Origin: Campylorhamphus procurvoides
Lineage: Eukaryota; Chordata; Aves; Passeriformes; Dendrocolaptidae
Reading direction: 5' to 3'
Assembly (NCBI GenBank): GCA_013396655.1
Contig: WBMV01003156.1
Location: 2,313,361 to 2,377,360 of the forward strand
DNA: 64,000 nt
Part shown: positions 43,101 through 58,100 of the stretch, one piece after another
Layout of the letters: every line of letters starts with the position of its first letter
How positions within the stretch are numbered: position 1 is the stretch's first letter
The notes under the pieces: generated by a model
Database searches by the model: none
What the model was told of the DNA's origin: nothing
What the model saw: the letters and a program-made list of their open reading frames with translations, nothing else
Made by a program: the position numbers and the translations under genes

Positions 43101-46100
43101 ATCATTGCTGTCCAGAATGAGTTTTTAATGATCCTAGAACAAGAATCTACACCATATGCTGATGTCAACAGAAAGGAAATCTGGGAAAAAAACATCACCC
43201 AGGGACTATCTTCTAAAAGATGTAAAAAAGAATAACCACAGGAGACTTTGAAAGGGCACCCAAGGATGAAAGCAGAGGCTCTTCAGCTATGAATTCAGAT
43301 GATCTTCTAACTACTTTGAATGCAACTTACTAGAGAATAAAGAAATATACATATTTTTCTTCAGAAGTCATTAATGAATGTCCCAGAAAGGTGCATATAT
43401 CCTAAAAATAGGATAAAAACCCAATCTCTTAGTGGAAAAAAACTATTACTCTTAAAGGGAAAAATATTATTGTTAAATCCTTTGCTAATCACTTTACTGG
43501 GGTCATATAAATGTGTTATATAGCTCATGTAAAGAATTAGAACTAGGCAATATTTTAGATCCCTTCCATTCCAAACCATTCTCTGATTCTACAAGCTGTG
43601 TATCAACCTATCACAATTGTCTCTAAGTAATTGATCCATTTACACCTTTCAATAGTATTAAGCAGTTTACAACAAAACCAGTAAGTTGCACTGGTGCCAT
43701 TTTTCAGAGTTGGGCTTGCACAGCTTCAATATCCTGCTTTGCTGTGCTGCTTCAGTAAACAATATTTTCAGTAATATGAGGAGGAATTATCTTAGCATTT
43801 GGTCTTAATTTCTGATGTTTCCTGGTTTGTTACTCATCCTTGAGAAATGGCTGTTAAACATAAATGCTGTTCTGCATAAATGTTGTTTAACAGAAAGAAC
43901 TAGAGTAACAATCAGCAAGTATAAAAGCAGAAGTGTATGTGGCCCTGCAATACTGGCTGTTCCTCAATCACAGCACCAGAAGACAGGGCAATCTCTCACC
44001 ACCTGAATGCCCATTGTCAGCTCTCACAGTCATGTTAACTGCATGTATATCAACTCAAGCTGACTTTTCCAAATCCTTTCAAAAACCCCCACAGAGCAAA
44101 CTGATTTTTATAGTTACTACTTATGTATTTTAATAGCTATTAGAGAAGAATTTGTATTAGAAATGCCCACTGAGAGGCAATAACTTGTACAGTGTATTGA
44201 ATGAAATTATTACAGGCAGATTTTCAGAGAAGTCAGAAGAAAACTGACATACTTCTAAACTCATAAGGCAATACTTGAAATTTCTGTGAGAGATTGGCAA
44301 AGGTATCCAAATTATTAATGTCACCAAAATGGGCTATTAAATACTCCATAGTAGTCAAAGGGCAAAGACTACAGAACTGTATCAAAAAAATAATAACTAT
44401 GTTTATCAGTAAAATAGAGACTATGTTTCACATGTAAAGTGAATAATAATAATAATTTTAGAAAACATTAGAACACTCTAAAAGGTAATAGTTTTACTGT
44501 CACACAAATATACACTGAAAAGCTGGACAAGAGAATGAGGAGGTAGGAAAAATTTAAAAGTAATATAACATGGAAGAAGTTTCCTTTGAACTGCAAAAAA
44601 GAATAAGAATCCAAATGGTATCAATGAAATAATAGTAATTTTCAGCTTCCTTAATTTGTAAATTTATTAATAATGATTTTAATTAAAATAAAAGAACCAT
44701 CCTTTCCTGTTATGCCTCTTTCTCTCAGATTCACGTGACTACTGGAGACTGATTTATACACATGTATAAAAGTGCATGTACTCTCAATTCCCAGTTATTG
44801 AATTCTGAACTCTCTTTTGTTTAATGTCTTATTTCATCTGCAGTAGTGACATGTGATTCCAACAATGTGGAAGAAAACGTAAAACTATATACAGGACTTG
44901 ATTTTTTTGACAAATGCCTAAACAACACTTTCATAAATCTAGCTTACTAGAGCTATATATTGCACTGCTGTTAAGAACTAAGATGTTAGTATGTAAATTT
45001 GTTATAAAAATAGTAAGATATTGTTTTATAATACAAATAAATATACTTTACATATACTGCTACATGCTAAATTGCAAGTCCTAAAATATAAGTTTAATGT
45101 GAACTATGTCTAAATTCAGTTTCACATCTACTGGATATGCATAGAAGGACAAATTCTGCCAATGAAAGACCTGATGATTAATTTAAAAAGAACCAGTCAA
45201 AGTGGGAACTTTGATACCTGTTGGCAGATGTGTTCCCATTGAGCATTGAGATCCTTCAGTTCTGACTCTAGTCTGGAAGCAAATTCTGGCTCTGCTTCAC
45301 TCTTCATTTTCTTCCCAACCTCATTAACACTGTTCAGACTGGGCTGGATTGTCTGGATATCATTTACTAAAGCCTAAAAGAATAACCGAAGATTAGGCAA
45401 GAGGCATCCACATACATTTTCAGATATAGCATCCCCATGAAAATGTGTCTAAATGAGATTCTGACATGTCTGTGGTCCAGATCTCCAGTCAAATGTGTGC
45501 AATCAACAGATCTATCTATGAAAATTCATGAAAAAAAGAAAGAGCAGCTGTTAGCTTACAAGCTATGTTAGATCAAACAAAATTAATTTGCTAGATACAC
45601 ATTATGCAATTTTAAAATGTGACTACAAATATGCACATATGTAATGTTATATTACATATATTGTATATTTTACAATGCTTCCCTGTTTTGGTTGAAGACA
45701 TAACAAATGCCTAGATCTTTTATTCACATTTCTGGAAGAGCATCTCATCATAATAGTGAAAAATAATGATAATTCTTATTTAAATAATGGCTAAGAGAAT
45801 GTCTGAGGAGCTTGCAGTTCTGTAGAATCACTGCGTATGTTTCATAATATTTACACATTCTGCTAGGACATTTACAGAGCTTGTAAATTCCACTGAACAG
45901 TGAGACAGGAACCATCATGGATTACAAGATTCACTGCACTTGCACCCTCCGTTGGGACAGGCAGGAGAATTTGTAAACCCTGTGATGGAAGCATCAATAC
46001 TTCATGATGCTTTAAAACTCTGCTGGGATAAAATCCTGGAACTTGTAATTTTTGTGAAAAAAAGAATGGGTATAACTCACAATACCTACAAGTTCTTTCG

Positions 46101-49100
46101 GTATAGTCAGAAAATTTTATAAGTCATGTGTGAGTAATAGCTACAGAAAAAGATCCTCTGGCACAGATTATACAGCTTTAAAAAAAATGTTATGTTTGCA
46201 AACTCAACAAAGTAAACAAACAGTTGACTTTAGAGGCTACTGGCAGATTATTTTCTGCAAGTACTCTTTGATGTGTTGCTCCTATTATAGACATATAACA
46301 ATACTGTCATTGTGTGCCTCCTCCTGATATTAAAGTTTTAAAGTTTTCAACTGAATTTTCCTTCAAACCCAGGAAATGCAAGATGTTCAAATATACTGCA
46401 GGAGACAACCCCCTTAAAACATGAATTTATTTTTAGCAACAGTAATCATTTGTGTAACTCCTGTATAAGCCAAGCTCCTAAAGAGGAACTGAATATTTGC
46501 CAAGCAGGCAGGTAATACTCACTGTACATTGCTCTAGTTGCTTTTCCAGTGCTTCTGAATCTCCAAGGGCAGGCCACTCTTCCTTCAGAAAAACATCCAC
46601 TTCAGCCATCCACTTCTTCAGTGTTTTAGTGTCATTCTGTTTATTAAAAAGACATTTCACTGCATCACAAAACCCAACTGGCAAAACTGTAATTCATCCT
46701 GGCACTACAACAGAAACTCACCTCAATGTAATTTCAAGATTATTGAACTGTCTGAAAAATACAAGCACAGCAAACAAGCAAAACCAATTTTATCTAGGAA
46801 TGCCATCAACACTTTAGGCTGCACTTAGACCATTTCTGACCAAGTTTAATGTGTCTATGGGCAGGCAACTTTATGGGTCTCAAGTTTATGCCTTCTGGAA
46901 ATCCTTTGCTCTTAGATACTGCATACTTGTTCATTGGTTCCTTGCATTGCTTCAGATGACTCATATTTAGCATTTCATTCAGGCTCACCTATCAAACTTT
47001 CTGTGCTTCCTTTTAAATTTCAGACTTCTTTTGGAAGCTGCATGCTGTATTGACTATTTTTCTACCAGAACACAACACAGAAAAATGACCTTATTATTCA
47101 GACTGAAAAAAACCAAATGTAACTTAAACAGATTCACTTCAGAAACTAGATATAATATATACATACATAATGACTCAGTGAGTAATTTCAGGGATTCTCA
47201 GTTACTGGTTCTAGCACAACTAGTAATATTATTTCCATAGTCTTTAATCCTTGAAGTTAATAAAACAGAGCTGAACATCAAATACTTAAAGAGAAAACAC
47301 TGTGAGTCCCAGGCAACATTATATAATCTTGTAACTTGAAAAGTAGAATAAGATTTTAAAAATGTCACATACAATGACCTTAAAATGCCACCTCCCTTAT
47401 ATAGTTAGATGCACATATTAAAATAAAAATTATATATGTCAAAAATCTAAAAGGTTAGTTCTGAAGTATTTTTTCATCAAACTGTTTTCATCAACAGTGA
47501 AATACATACTGATACTACTGGCTGAAGGCAAAGTAGAATTAAAGTACAGGAAAGGACATTTCATTAAAATACAGACTGTGTTCTAAAATGTATATAAATA
47601 TGCCTTAGTAACTATGAGACAGGTAACCAAAGGGAACATTTACCTAATGTGATTGATACATTAAAAAACAAAAGGCTACTATGGAAAAAGAACTGTTCTA
47701 GTCAAAATAATCATACAGATATTATCAGTATACTTTAGAATAGCAATTACCAAAGCACTGTTGAAAATTCGACTGTGCATTCCATTATTCAACAGTAAAA
47801 ATAGTTCAGATTCATATCTCATGATGAAACTTTAATACCTTCACAAGAACACTTTAAGTATAGTTCATTAATGTGGTAAAATATAGATCTGATGGGATTT
47901 ACTTAAAAAGAGATTAGTCTCCAGCTACCAAAAATCAAATGTATGACTCGCATTTTGAATCAGACTGTAAATGCATTTTGTTTATTGACACTTCTTTCAT
48001 CATATACCATCCTGACGCATTCCATAAATTGCAACAGCTAAAACAATAATCTGGATGAGCAGTCATTCAATGAGCTGAGAAGACAATGACTTTTATATTA
48101 GATGTGTACTAAAGAGATTCCAGCAATAAATATAAAGGCTGTGATTTGTATGCAACAACAGCTCTCATGACTTTAAAAATACATGAGTTTCATGATGGTC
48201 AGGACCTTCTCTTCTAAAAAGCAGTGGGCAAATCTCTAAATTTGGAAGGGGGGTGAGGGCAGAAGGCAGAGAGAGAGAAAAGACAGAAGTCTGAATTTCT
48301 CAAGCAAAGTGTCTTGCTTTTTTTATGTGGCAAGGTCTTGCTAGCAGGGGGTGGCACCTGTGAGGAGAGGGCAGGGGCTACCCTGTGCTGGACACAGACA
48401 GTTCCAGCTTCCCCTAGTGGAACCAGTGCAGGACATGGATGACCCCATGGTCAGCTAGTGAGGCCTCAGGGATAACAGAGTTAAGAAAGGGCAAAAATGC
48501 CACACAGACAGAGGAGGAGAGAAAAAAGCCTGCAAAAACTGAGAAACAGCCCTTCAGTGAAGAAAAAGAAGGAGGAGGAAGTGCCCAAAATGCTGGAGGC
48601 AAGATTCCCCTGCAACCCATAGAGAAGACCGTGGTGAGGCAGACTGTCCCCTGCAGCCCACAGAGCTCCACAGTGGAGCAGTCATCCAGTTTCAGGCCAT
48701 GGAGGCCATATCCATGCCAAAGCAGGTGGATATGCCCTAAAGGAAACTGCAGCCCTTGCAATGTCCCATGCAGGAGCAGGTATTTCTTGAAGGACTGCAG
48801 GCCTTGGAAGGACCCACATGTTGGAGCAGAGCAAAGGAGTGAGGAACGAAGCATCCCTGGAGAAGAGCTGGTATGTCCTGCTCCCCATCCCTTTGCACCC
48901 CTTGATGAAAGAGGAGACAAGAATAAAGCAGTGGAGTGCAAAATAGGAAAAAGAGGGAGGGATGGAGGTGTTGGTTTAATTTTTGTCTTTGTTTCTTATT
49001 ATTCAAATGCATTTTAATTTACCCCAAATTGTGTTTGTGTTGCCCAGTTTGGTAATTGATCTCCCTGTCTTTATCTCACTCCAAGAGCTTTTTCATCTGG

Positions 49101-52100
49101 TTTTGTCCCCCTGTCCTGCTAAGGACAGGGAATGAGAGAGCATCTCGGGCACCTGGATGCTAGAAACGGTTATCCCATCAGACCATGAAACTTGAGTTCA
49201 TGGCCAGCTTCAAACACTACCAACAGAGATACAAAACTACAATTTAGAACAATGTAGTATTTCACTAGTTAAATTATAAGAACTTATTTATATAAATTAT
49301 ATATGTTCTTTTATACTGATAAAATGTTTCCTCATTTTAAGGTCTGTTTTGCTAATCTAAAAACTGATTGAACTGTAACAAAATAAGTATTACTTTTTTA
49401 TCCTCTGTATATTTTTTTAACCTCAACAAAAGTAGAAGTATAAGAAAGCTTTATTGAATTAAGATGAAAATAACAATTACAGTTCACATGCTACTGTATT
49501 CAAACTTGGCACTAACCATGTATCATGTTCTGCTACCAACAAATCAAAGCCAAGGATGGAAATATTTGATGTAATAAAAAGAAATACTGGGAGACTACAC
49601 TGAGACAAAACACATTGTGAGAAAACAGTTTTGAGTATGGTTGCAGGACCTCAGCCTTGAGAATTTTCTTTGCAATATCCCATGAGCATACAACTGTTCA
49701 TTTGTATGGAGGCAAGGAGAAAAATTATAGGAGGAAATTACTTTTTCCATTTTTGTGACTGAGTGCACTGAATTCTTCTGAAACCTGCCCCTTGAAATTA
49801 TATGTAAGTAGAAATGTGTTAAAAATTGACTTTTTTAAGCACTGTAACACCTAAGTCATAGACAAACCCTGTAAAGCTGATACATGTAATTTATAAATAA
49901 GTATAAACAGGAGATCCTCACAATGAGATAATGTTCCAATGGTGCCATCCTAAATACCTGAAGTACACTTCTGCTTTCTGGCAACTGCTGCCAAGATACT
50001 GCTATACTACAGATGCCTTTAATTATGTAAGTGAATTCACTAAAGTCAATATGGTTACAGCTACTTCAGATGCATGAATAAGTGCTTCAGCTACACTGAA
50101 AAAGTAAATAGAGGAACATTAGTAGCAATTTTTACTGAAATCAAAGGTTTTGCTATTGAAACAACATAGGCAGAAAAAGCAAAAAAATCAGAATTCCAAG
50201 TAAGATATTGAATGCATCAAAATTAAGCAAAGATTGTAATACATTTTTTTTCTGTGCTGTTTTGATATTTGACTTTGGTGTTAATTTCTGGAAATATATA
50301 AACGTGTTCTGTCCTAGTCCCATAGCAACCAGTCACCACATGTTAGTTGAGGCTGAAAAAGTTTGATTAACCTGGAATCTCTGCAGTTTGGTCATACGCT
50401 CCTCAAGCTTCTGGCAACGTTCCACCAGCTGTGCTGACAGTTTCTTCCAGCGGCCAAGGATCACCTCAAGCTCTGACCGGTATCTGTGACTTACTTCTGC
50501 TGGGGCTTTCCTGGACAAGTCCTCCACGGTCGTGCTAAGATAGTTCAGGCCTTTCTGCTGCTCTTGCAGAGAACTTTGTAGAGCCTATGAATAAGAAGCA
50601 ACTAGTATCCTGATTCACGTGCCAGGCAATTCTCTTTGTTTCATAAACACAGGCAAGAAATGTTGGTCACCTTTTTTAAAACATGCGTAATCTACTGAGC
50701 AATTTGGAATTGCTTTTCACACAAAACTAGAAAGTAGATTTTTTCAGTTGAACTGAGAGTATAACCAGAGGTGTTTATACTTGCTAATAGATGTGATTTA
50801 CATACATTTCATTAATTTGAGATGGGAATTTACTATGGCCCTAATGATTAAAGATTTCAAAAGAATCAGGCTCTATATGGAGAAAACCAATAACTTTAGT
50901 GGACTAATTCTGTGGTTTAAAGTTTTTGGTACATTCTCAGAGTTTTGCAATTCTCAGCCCAAATTTGCTGCATCTAGCTTTTTTCCTATATTCTCCTTTT
51001 TATTTCTGAACGTGCATCAAACAACATGCTCATTAGCCATCCAACAGTAGAACACTATCAGACATTGGAATACAGGGAAGGTTTGTACCCACTGGCAAAT
51101 CTTGTTCTACATTTATGTCTGCTTGTAAATTTGACAGGAAATCTGACAAAGACCGTGCTGCATTTTGCAAATCAGATTTTTTCCCCCATATCACCACTGG
51201 AAAATGAAATGAGCTAAATCTATATATAAGTACCAGAGCTATCATCAAAGGAGTATTTCATACACCATGGGGACAAACTAGGTCTTTTCTTTAATGTCTT
51301 AAATATCTTATAAAACTGGTTTCAGTGGTGAAACACCACCTTATATTCTTTAACTTTAGGAATCAATATAAGTAAGCAACCGCCATTTCCTGAAGGCCTT
51401 GCCTAAAACCCAAATGGGCATTATTTATTCAAGATCCATGGGCTTCAGTAGATCCTAGACAACAAGGGTTCTCTTCCTCCAAACTTCTCCCTTGAGATGT
51501 TCATCCCCATGTGATAACTCACCTTGAGCTCCCTGAGTCTCTGCTCCATGATTTCATATTCAGTCACCGCAACTTGAGGCATGGCTAGTTTAGTTTCTGA
51601 CTGCTGGATCCACACGAGTATGGTGTTCATTGTCTCTTTGTAGTGTGCAGGAGGCAAACTGTCACAAACTACATTCAATGGGGAAGAAGAAGGAAGCAAA
51701 TAAAGGAAGGAACAAAATAAAACAATTTTGTGCTTCACTATTTGGTCTGCTGACAAAAGATGCATGATAAAAGAGCAATCCCTATTGAAGCCATTGGCTG
51801 TTTTGCCACAGATTGCAACAGGACCAGTATCCAAGTATCAGAATAGTCAAAAAAATTGTGGAAATAGAAACCTTTTGAAAAATGAATACACTAATTCTAA
51901 TGTCTACAGTATCTCTACCATTTTATGAGTTGTGTGTCATTTGAGTCTCTTATTATAGGTCACAAGAAAACTTATATGGCCAAGATAGTGAGCTTAAATA
52001 TGTGTGTTCAGAGATCAACTGACAAACCAGTGTACTTAACCTAAAGTCTGTTTTCAGAAGTGTATTAAGAACTAGTGCCCCTTTTATGGCCCATGTTTGT

Positions 52101-55100
52101 TCAATGTTTCTGTTTAAGTAAAATGTTCCACTTAAGACATCTGTTAAAAGCTTAGAAAATTAATCTTTCTTCTGCAATAAAGCTGAATTTTATTGAACTG
52201 TACTTATTGTGCCAACATTACAGCTGCTGTAAATAGACAACATCTGGCACACACAGGAGCAACTCATTAGCAGAGAAATTCCCTCTTCCATCAACAACAT
52301 TGAAAAAATGTACAGACAAACAGCATGGCTGGTTGGAACTGAAACATTTCCAACCTGTACCAAATAATAATAATAATGAAGTGCATAAAAGCTCAAAAAA
52401 GTTACAGCCTTTTGTATCTCCTGTATCCTCCTCCATCTTTTCTCACGTTTCAGAAGGAGAAATTATGTAGCTATCCAAAAAGCAGTTTTGACAAACAGCA
52501 TGGTTAAAGTTTTTAAGTGCGAGCTTGCTTACATTCTCATACAGCAGCGTGTGGCAGAATGTAGTTCAGATATTAACCTTATTTTTTCAGTTGATCAGCA
52601 GAATGCTACATTAAAAAAAACCCTTATATTTTCAGTTACACATCGTAACAACATACTAAAATCAAGGCAATCTAAGCTCTCTCTGGTGGAGTATGCAGAT
52701 TGCATGGCATACTTTGCTCATAAAAGTCTCGGCTAATCTGATTTATCACACACATCTTGGGATTTACAAAAGATTTGGTACAAGGAAGGAACTGCCAAGT
52801 GTCTCTTGCCTTGTGATGTATTTTTTTTTTTACACAGAAAGCAATAGTAATATATTCTTGGAAACACAAACCCAAACATATTCCATCTTATCAAATAGAA
52901 TTTTAAATCTTTTTATTTCCTTAGTGAGGTTTGTATCATCTGATTCATTTAATTAAAACAATTCCTACCTTAGAACAGAACATACACAAAGTCATCATTG
53001 CAAATGAATGGAGATACAATTTCAGCATCTCAGGTATGTTAAAGAATTAATCAGAAATAAGAAATGGAGTTCACTATTGTGATGCAATGTTTTTGACTTA
53101 TCTGTTATTTTCTCCTTTAAATGAGAAACAAATCTCATGACTAATGTATAAATTTAAGCATTTATAGAAAAGAATAGCGATTTTTTGGTAGAAGTGAAGA
53201 GTACCTCAGAACAGGCAAAACCTGTTACAGCAAACTTCACCAAACTGCATCAAACACTTATCCTGCAAGTTTTTCCATTATTATTGTTATTGTTGTTGTT
53301 ATTATCACCATCATTACTATTTTCAAACCAACCAAACACTGCAAAGATTTTGTTCAATTTTAATGAGTTATCCTCTTCTATTTGAAGGACCAAATAAGAG
53401 TTCAAATGCAATGAGAGATGTTGATTTAATCAAGTGTCTTTGTAATTTCGTTATTACATATGAATTTTAAAAAGCATCTCTAAGCTGAGTGAAAGAACAG
53501 TTTTCCTATTTCACTTTTCCACATTAGTAATAGTAAAAATACTGCTTTTCAATTTTTTATTTTTTTAAACACAGAAAACTTGTCAGCATGTTCAGCATTT
53601 TCATCCACAAGGAAGCAGACTAACTTCTAGGATGACACTTAAGAAGAGCCTTTATTGGTTTTGAAACAAATGATATCAACGGTGAGAACTCAGTCAAACT
53701 CCTACAGTGGGATTCACAACCTAATTATAACTGCCTAAGTAATCTAACCCATTTATGGCCTCTCTGTGGCCTACAGGAATTTTTCAATTCTCCATTCTAA
53801 TAACATAAAGCCACAACCAGACCTGTTTATTTTATCCTTAAATTTGCTTTGCGATACTAATGTTTATGGATTAAAGGCAACATGATAAACAAAGTACATT
53901 ACTATGGATTCTGCTGTGTTATATGAAGAAACTAACTCCTAGATTTAGTAGAGAAAGATTTAGCTCGTCCACAACGTGGGCCTAGTTCAGATGTAGCAAA
54001 ATGAGGCCCATGACAGAACTGTAACAAAATATCACAGAGGGAAATTACAATTATCTTACTGTGGAATAATGTTTCATTAATCTAGTCCACTTCTGGGCAA
54101 CGAATTTTGGTGTGACTAACATCATAAGCCCTGAGCATATAAATTTACACTTGCATATTTATTTTAGAGAAAGGCCTTAAATTTGCAAATACAATTTTCA
54201 AATGGATATTTGGTTAGGATATATTTTAAATAAATAGAACTACCTAAACATGTGAAAACTGGTTTCCAAGTAAGCAAAATACTTTGTTTCCTTTTCATCC
54301 CAGTTTCCTTTTTCTGTGACCAGGTTTTTCAGTCAAAAATATTTTCCCTAATCAGAAATGAAATGAGAATACAATTATCTCAACAACTATCAAATCACAC
54401 TGGATAGGTTGCAATGTGTGTCTCCTGCAGTCAGCACAAATCCCACTGTTCATCACATCATTATGAAAGGTAACAAATATAATCTATGGGATCATTTTAG
54501 TAAAGAGTTATTCCCTGAAATGAATTAACTAGATTGAACTTCACATATTTCCACTTAAAATCTCGTTGGTAACAATTGCAGTTTAAAACCAGTCTGATTT
54601 TCTCCCAACTTTTTGTTTATTTTGTAACACAAATACTTGAAGTTACTCATCGTGGTCTTTAAACTGATATCTTCATAAAAGCTGTGATTCCCTTCTCCCA
54701 CATTTTTAACTGGAAACTGTCAAAGTGGAATCATAAGCAATCTTGTATAATACATAATCAATATTCTGCAAGTGATTTAACACTTCCAATTCTCTTTGTT
54801 ATAAAACTCTCATAGGAAACAGAAGAGAATAATAGAATAGTTTGGGTTGAAAGGAACCTTAAGAATCATCTAGTTTCAGCACTCCTGCCATAGGCAGTGA
54901 TGCCTTCCAGTAGATCAGGTTGCTCAAAAGGCCCCACCAACCTGGCCTTGAGCACTGGCTGGGAAGCCCTTCTCCAGTTCTACAAGATCTAATTGTCTTT
55001 TAAAGAAACAATTTTTTTAGGTGGTTTTATTTCCCATCCATAAAGATTTTCATTTTTACCACAGAGCAAAAGGATAAAGTCACCTACAGAGTAGAGAAAA

Positions 55101-58100
55101 TTATCTCATACACATTCATTTCACAGGCTGCTTTGTCCTTTTGATCTTTATTTAAATAAAAATAATTACTGGAGGAAATGGATGGGGAAAAAAAAAAGAA
55201 ATTGTTTGCATGCTACTTATTAGAATAAAAATTTCTCACACATCTGAGCTGTATCTTCAGCTCAGAAGGCACATTCAAAGAAGGTTAAGCAAATTTCTTC
55301 CCACATAATCAAACTGCAATACATATTTTGCTATTAAATCAGATTTAGGTCTCAAGAAAACTTAGAAAATTTACAGGACACCTGCTTAAAATTTTCCTTC
55401 CTCAAGTATATAACGATAAAAATTTCACTGCCACTTAAACCCCATCTCTAATGTACTTGGAGCAAAATAAGTTAGCAGTTAAAAGTTTAAACAAAAGCAG
55501 ACAAGGTACCGACTAAAACTCCAAATGGTCATCATACTGTCATAGTTACTGTGGTTTATTGTATTATAAAATTATGCCAAGACTAAGCTGCATGAAATCT
55601 ATGTGATAGAACACTCTAAGATACTGTACTAGTGAATTGGAGAAAATATTAGTGTGCATGCAAGATAACTGTAAGCATGGCTTGGGTAAATAAAAAGTCT
55701 GAAGAATTTGGCATTATACAGAAGGCTAAAACTTTCTAAAGTACTTCTTGAAATAAATAGGAGAAACATCATTTGAAAGCAGATGAATAATTCATCATTA
55801 ATAATAATAACAACAATTATGACAATGATGACTTCACCTTTGGGAGTTATTGATCCTGCAGAGGTAGTATCAGAACTCGAAAGGAAAGCACAGTGCATGA
55901 ATTTATGAAGAAAAGAAAAATGGAAATAAGTATGACTTTGCCATCTCTGTCTTCACACTTTTAACTTCACCTGTGACAAAAGCCTTTTTTTTTTTTTAGT
56001 GACTTTCTAAAAATATAAAGACTTTCCAATTTGCCTCTGAAGAACAGCCTTGCCAAAATGAGAACATGTATCTCACTCAAGACCATGGCTGCCTAAGAGC
56101 GCAGTGCAGCAAGGCTAAACAGCAGAAGCACCTTCATGGACTTTAGTTCCATCACAGAGGTCCAGGAGTGCTGCAATGAAGCAGCTGCCCCCCAGCAGGA
56201 CATTTGAGTCAGGGAATATTCACTTCCCTGGCAGATCTCCCTGGGCTGAGGGGCAATGTGGGCCTGACCAGGCTGCTCCCTAGAAATCTCTCTGACACAG
56301 TAGCAGTTAATTTCAAGACAAGTAAATATAAAGTACAAGCCTTCATTTTTCACCAGGGCATCACAAATCTAAGAATTTCCATGGGAAATCACATTATTAA
56401 TTTTCCAATTATTACCAGGATTGTCCATTTCACTCCCTTGTGTAGATTACTGAACAGATTGAAGCACTGCCTGATCTCTGTTTTTTCGATATATCAATAT
56501 CCTAAAAATTATTCTAAATGTGTTTGGGGAGGAGGGAGAGCTGGAATGCTGGATACATCCCATTCAAAAGAATCTATGTATATATAGACATTCTATAAGG
56601 TGAGAAAAATGAGGTAATATTTCTCCATATTTTATGAGGTTGCATTTCTTTCACAAGCAACATTGTAGTTGTAGTGAAAAAACAACCAAATATGTTTTAG
56701 AACTTAAATTACATTTTATAACTGGAAATGCTAATCAAATCATGAAGAAAACCACGTGAGAAAAATCTGAGTTTAACTTTAATAATATTTTATTGACAAA
56801 TATACCATGCAGCACAGAGAGAAACCTAAAAAAAAAAAGAAAAAATACCTAAAAAAAACCCCAAAGAAAAACCCTCAAAAAAACACAATCAAAACCCAAG
56901 TAAACGAAAAATGTTTGAGGGAGACAATCTCCAAAATTATGGGGGAAAAATTCTCTTGGAAAACAGAACAGCTAAATATCCTTATTCACCAGAAAAGATA
57001 ATGGAGTAATGGAACATTAATAAAAAACTCACCCAAAACCACAATCCTCTTATGATACGTCAAAAATAAAAATTCTTTTAACATAACAAGAAACCCTAAT
57101 GATTAATAATTTAAAAAAAATCTTTCTAAACATGTACATTTTATGTGCAGGGAATTAAGAAAGACAATACTGTATCTGAGCTGGAAAACATCATTCAGTC
57201 TTCAGGATTTTTTTTGCATTCATAGGAAAAAAACCCCTGCAAGTAATTTATGTAGATAAAAGATGGAAAGATCTAAAATGATGTAGCAAAATTTGAATAT
57301 TTTTTATAAAAGTAGGGCTAAAATAAAGACATGGCATATGGCCTTTTTCCCTTTTCCGTAAAACACAGGAAAGCAGAAGAAGCTCAAAGAGCCAAATTGT
57401 CCATGCTTTGGCTTCAGGGTTTTGTTTTTTCCCCCACAGACTTTCCTGAAATGGCAACAGGCAAACCTTTCCCAAGCATGTTCATGTCTAGAGCATTTAT
57501 GAAAGGAAGCTAGAACTTTGGATAAAACTGTGTATAAAATTTCTGAAGATATGACTGACATGATATTTTCACCTACAGTATCACTGCAGGTATGTACTGC
57601 ATGGGATAAAACAATCTCATCTTGACAGCTGAACCATTTGAGAGGAAGCCCCTCTGATGCAGAGAAGCCACATAAAATAGGAACAACTGTCCAGGGCTCC
57701 ATGAAACACTGATTTAGGAACTTCTGTTCTCCAGTACTTTAGGAGACTCTCCCCTGTCTGTTCAATGCTTTCACCTCAGGACAGCTGCTCCCAAAGCTGG
57801 CCGGGACACCAAAGGACAATAATGCAGCAAGGGGGAGTGGGGGAGAATGAACATTCACTCTCCAATGCCCACAGTTCCACACCATTTATCTTGTTGGGCT
57901 AATCAACTGGTTAGTTCATGAGCTCTCACTATAATAAAATTAGATGACGCAAACATTAGATAGAGAGTAAGTCATAAAGAAACTAGCATTTACAGTATTT
58001 TTCTGTTGGCAGAATGGCAACTGATTCCACCATATAAACCACTGTGGCATTGATGGGTTTTAAATCTTCCCCATTGTATGTCTTGACTTTAGAGTCATGA

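Larger units (their letters stand above)
46637..50371 (-). other. DMD: DMD intron 23 (3735 bp)
   Basis: Holds the GC-richer LTR/ERV-like repeat at about 48330-49180. The flanks (46637-48240 and 49190-50371) are AT-rich with no recognised feature. Confidence 0.85.

Noticed and set aside
48439..49017. 192-codon open frame as a possible new gene
   Set aside because: It coincides with an interspersed repeat and low-complexity motifs, with no recognised domain. It is reported as repeat content only.
56807..57001. Lysine-rich 64-codon open frame
   Set aside because: It is a direct product of an A-rich low-complexity tract.
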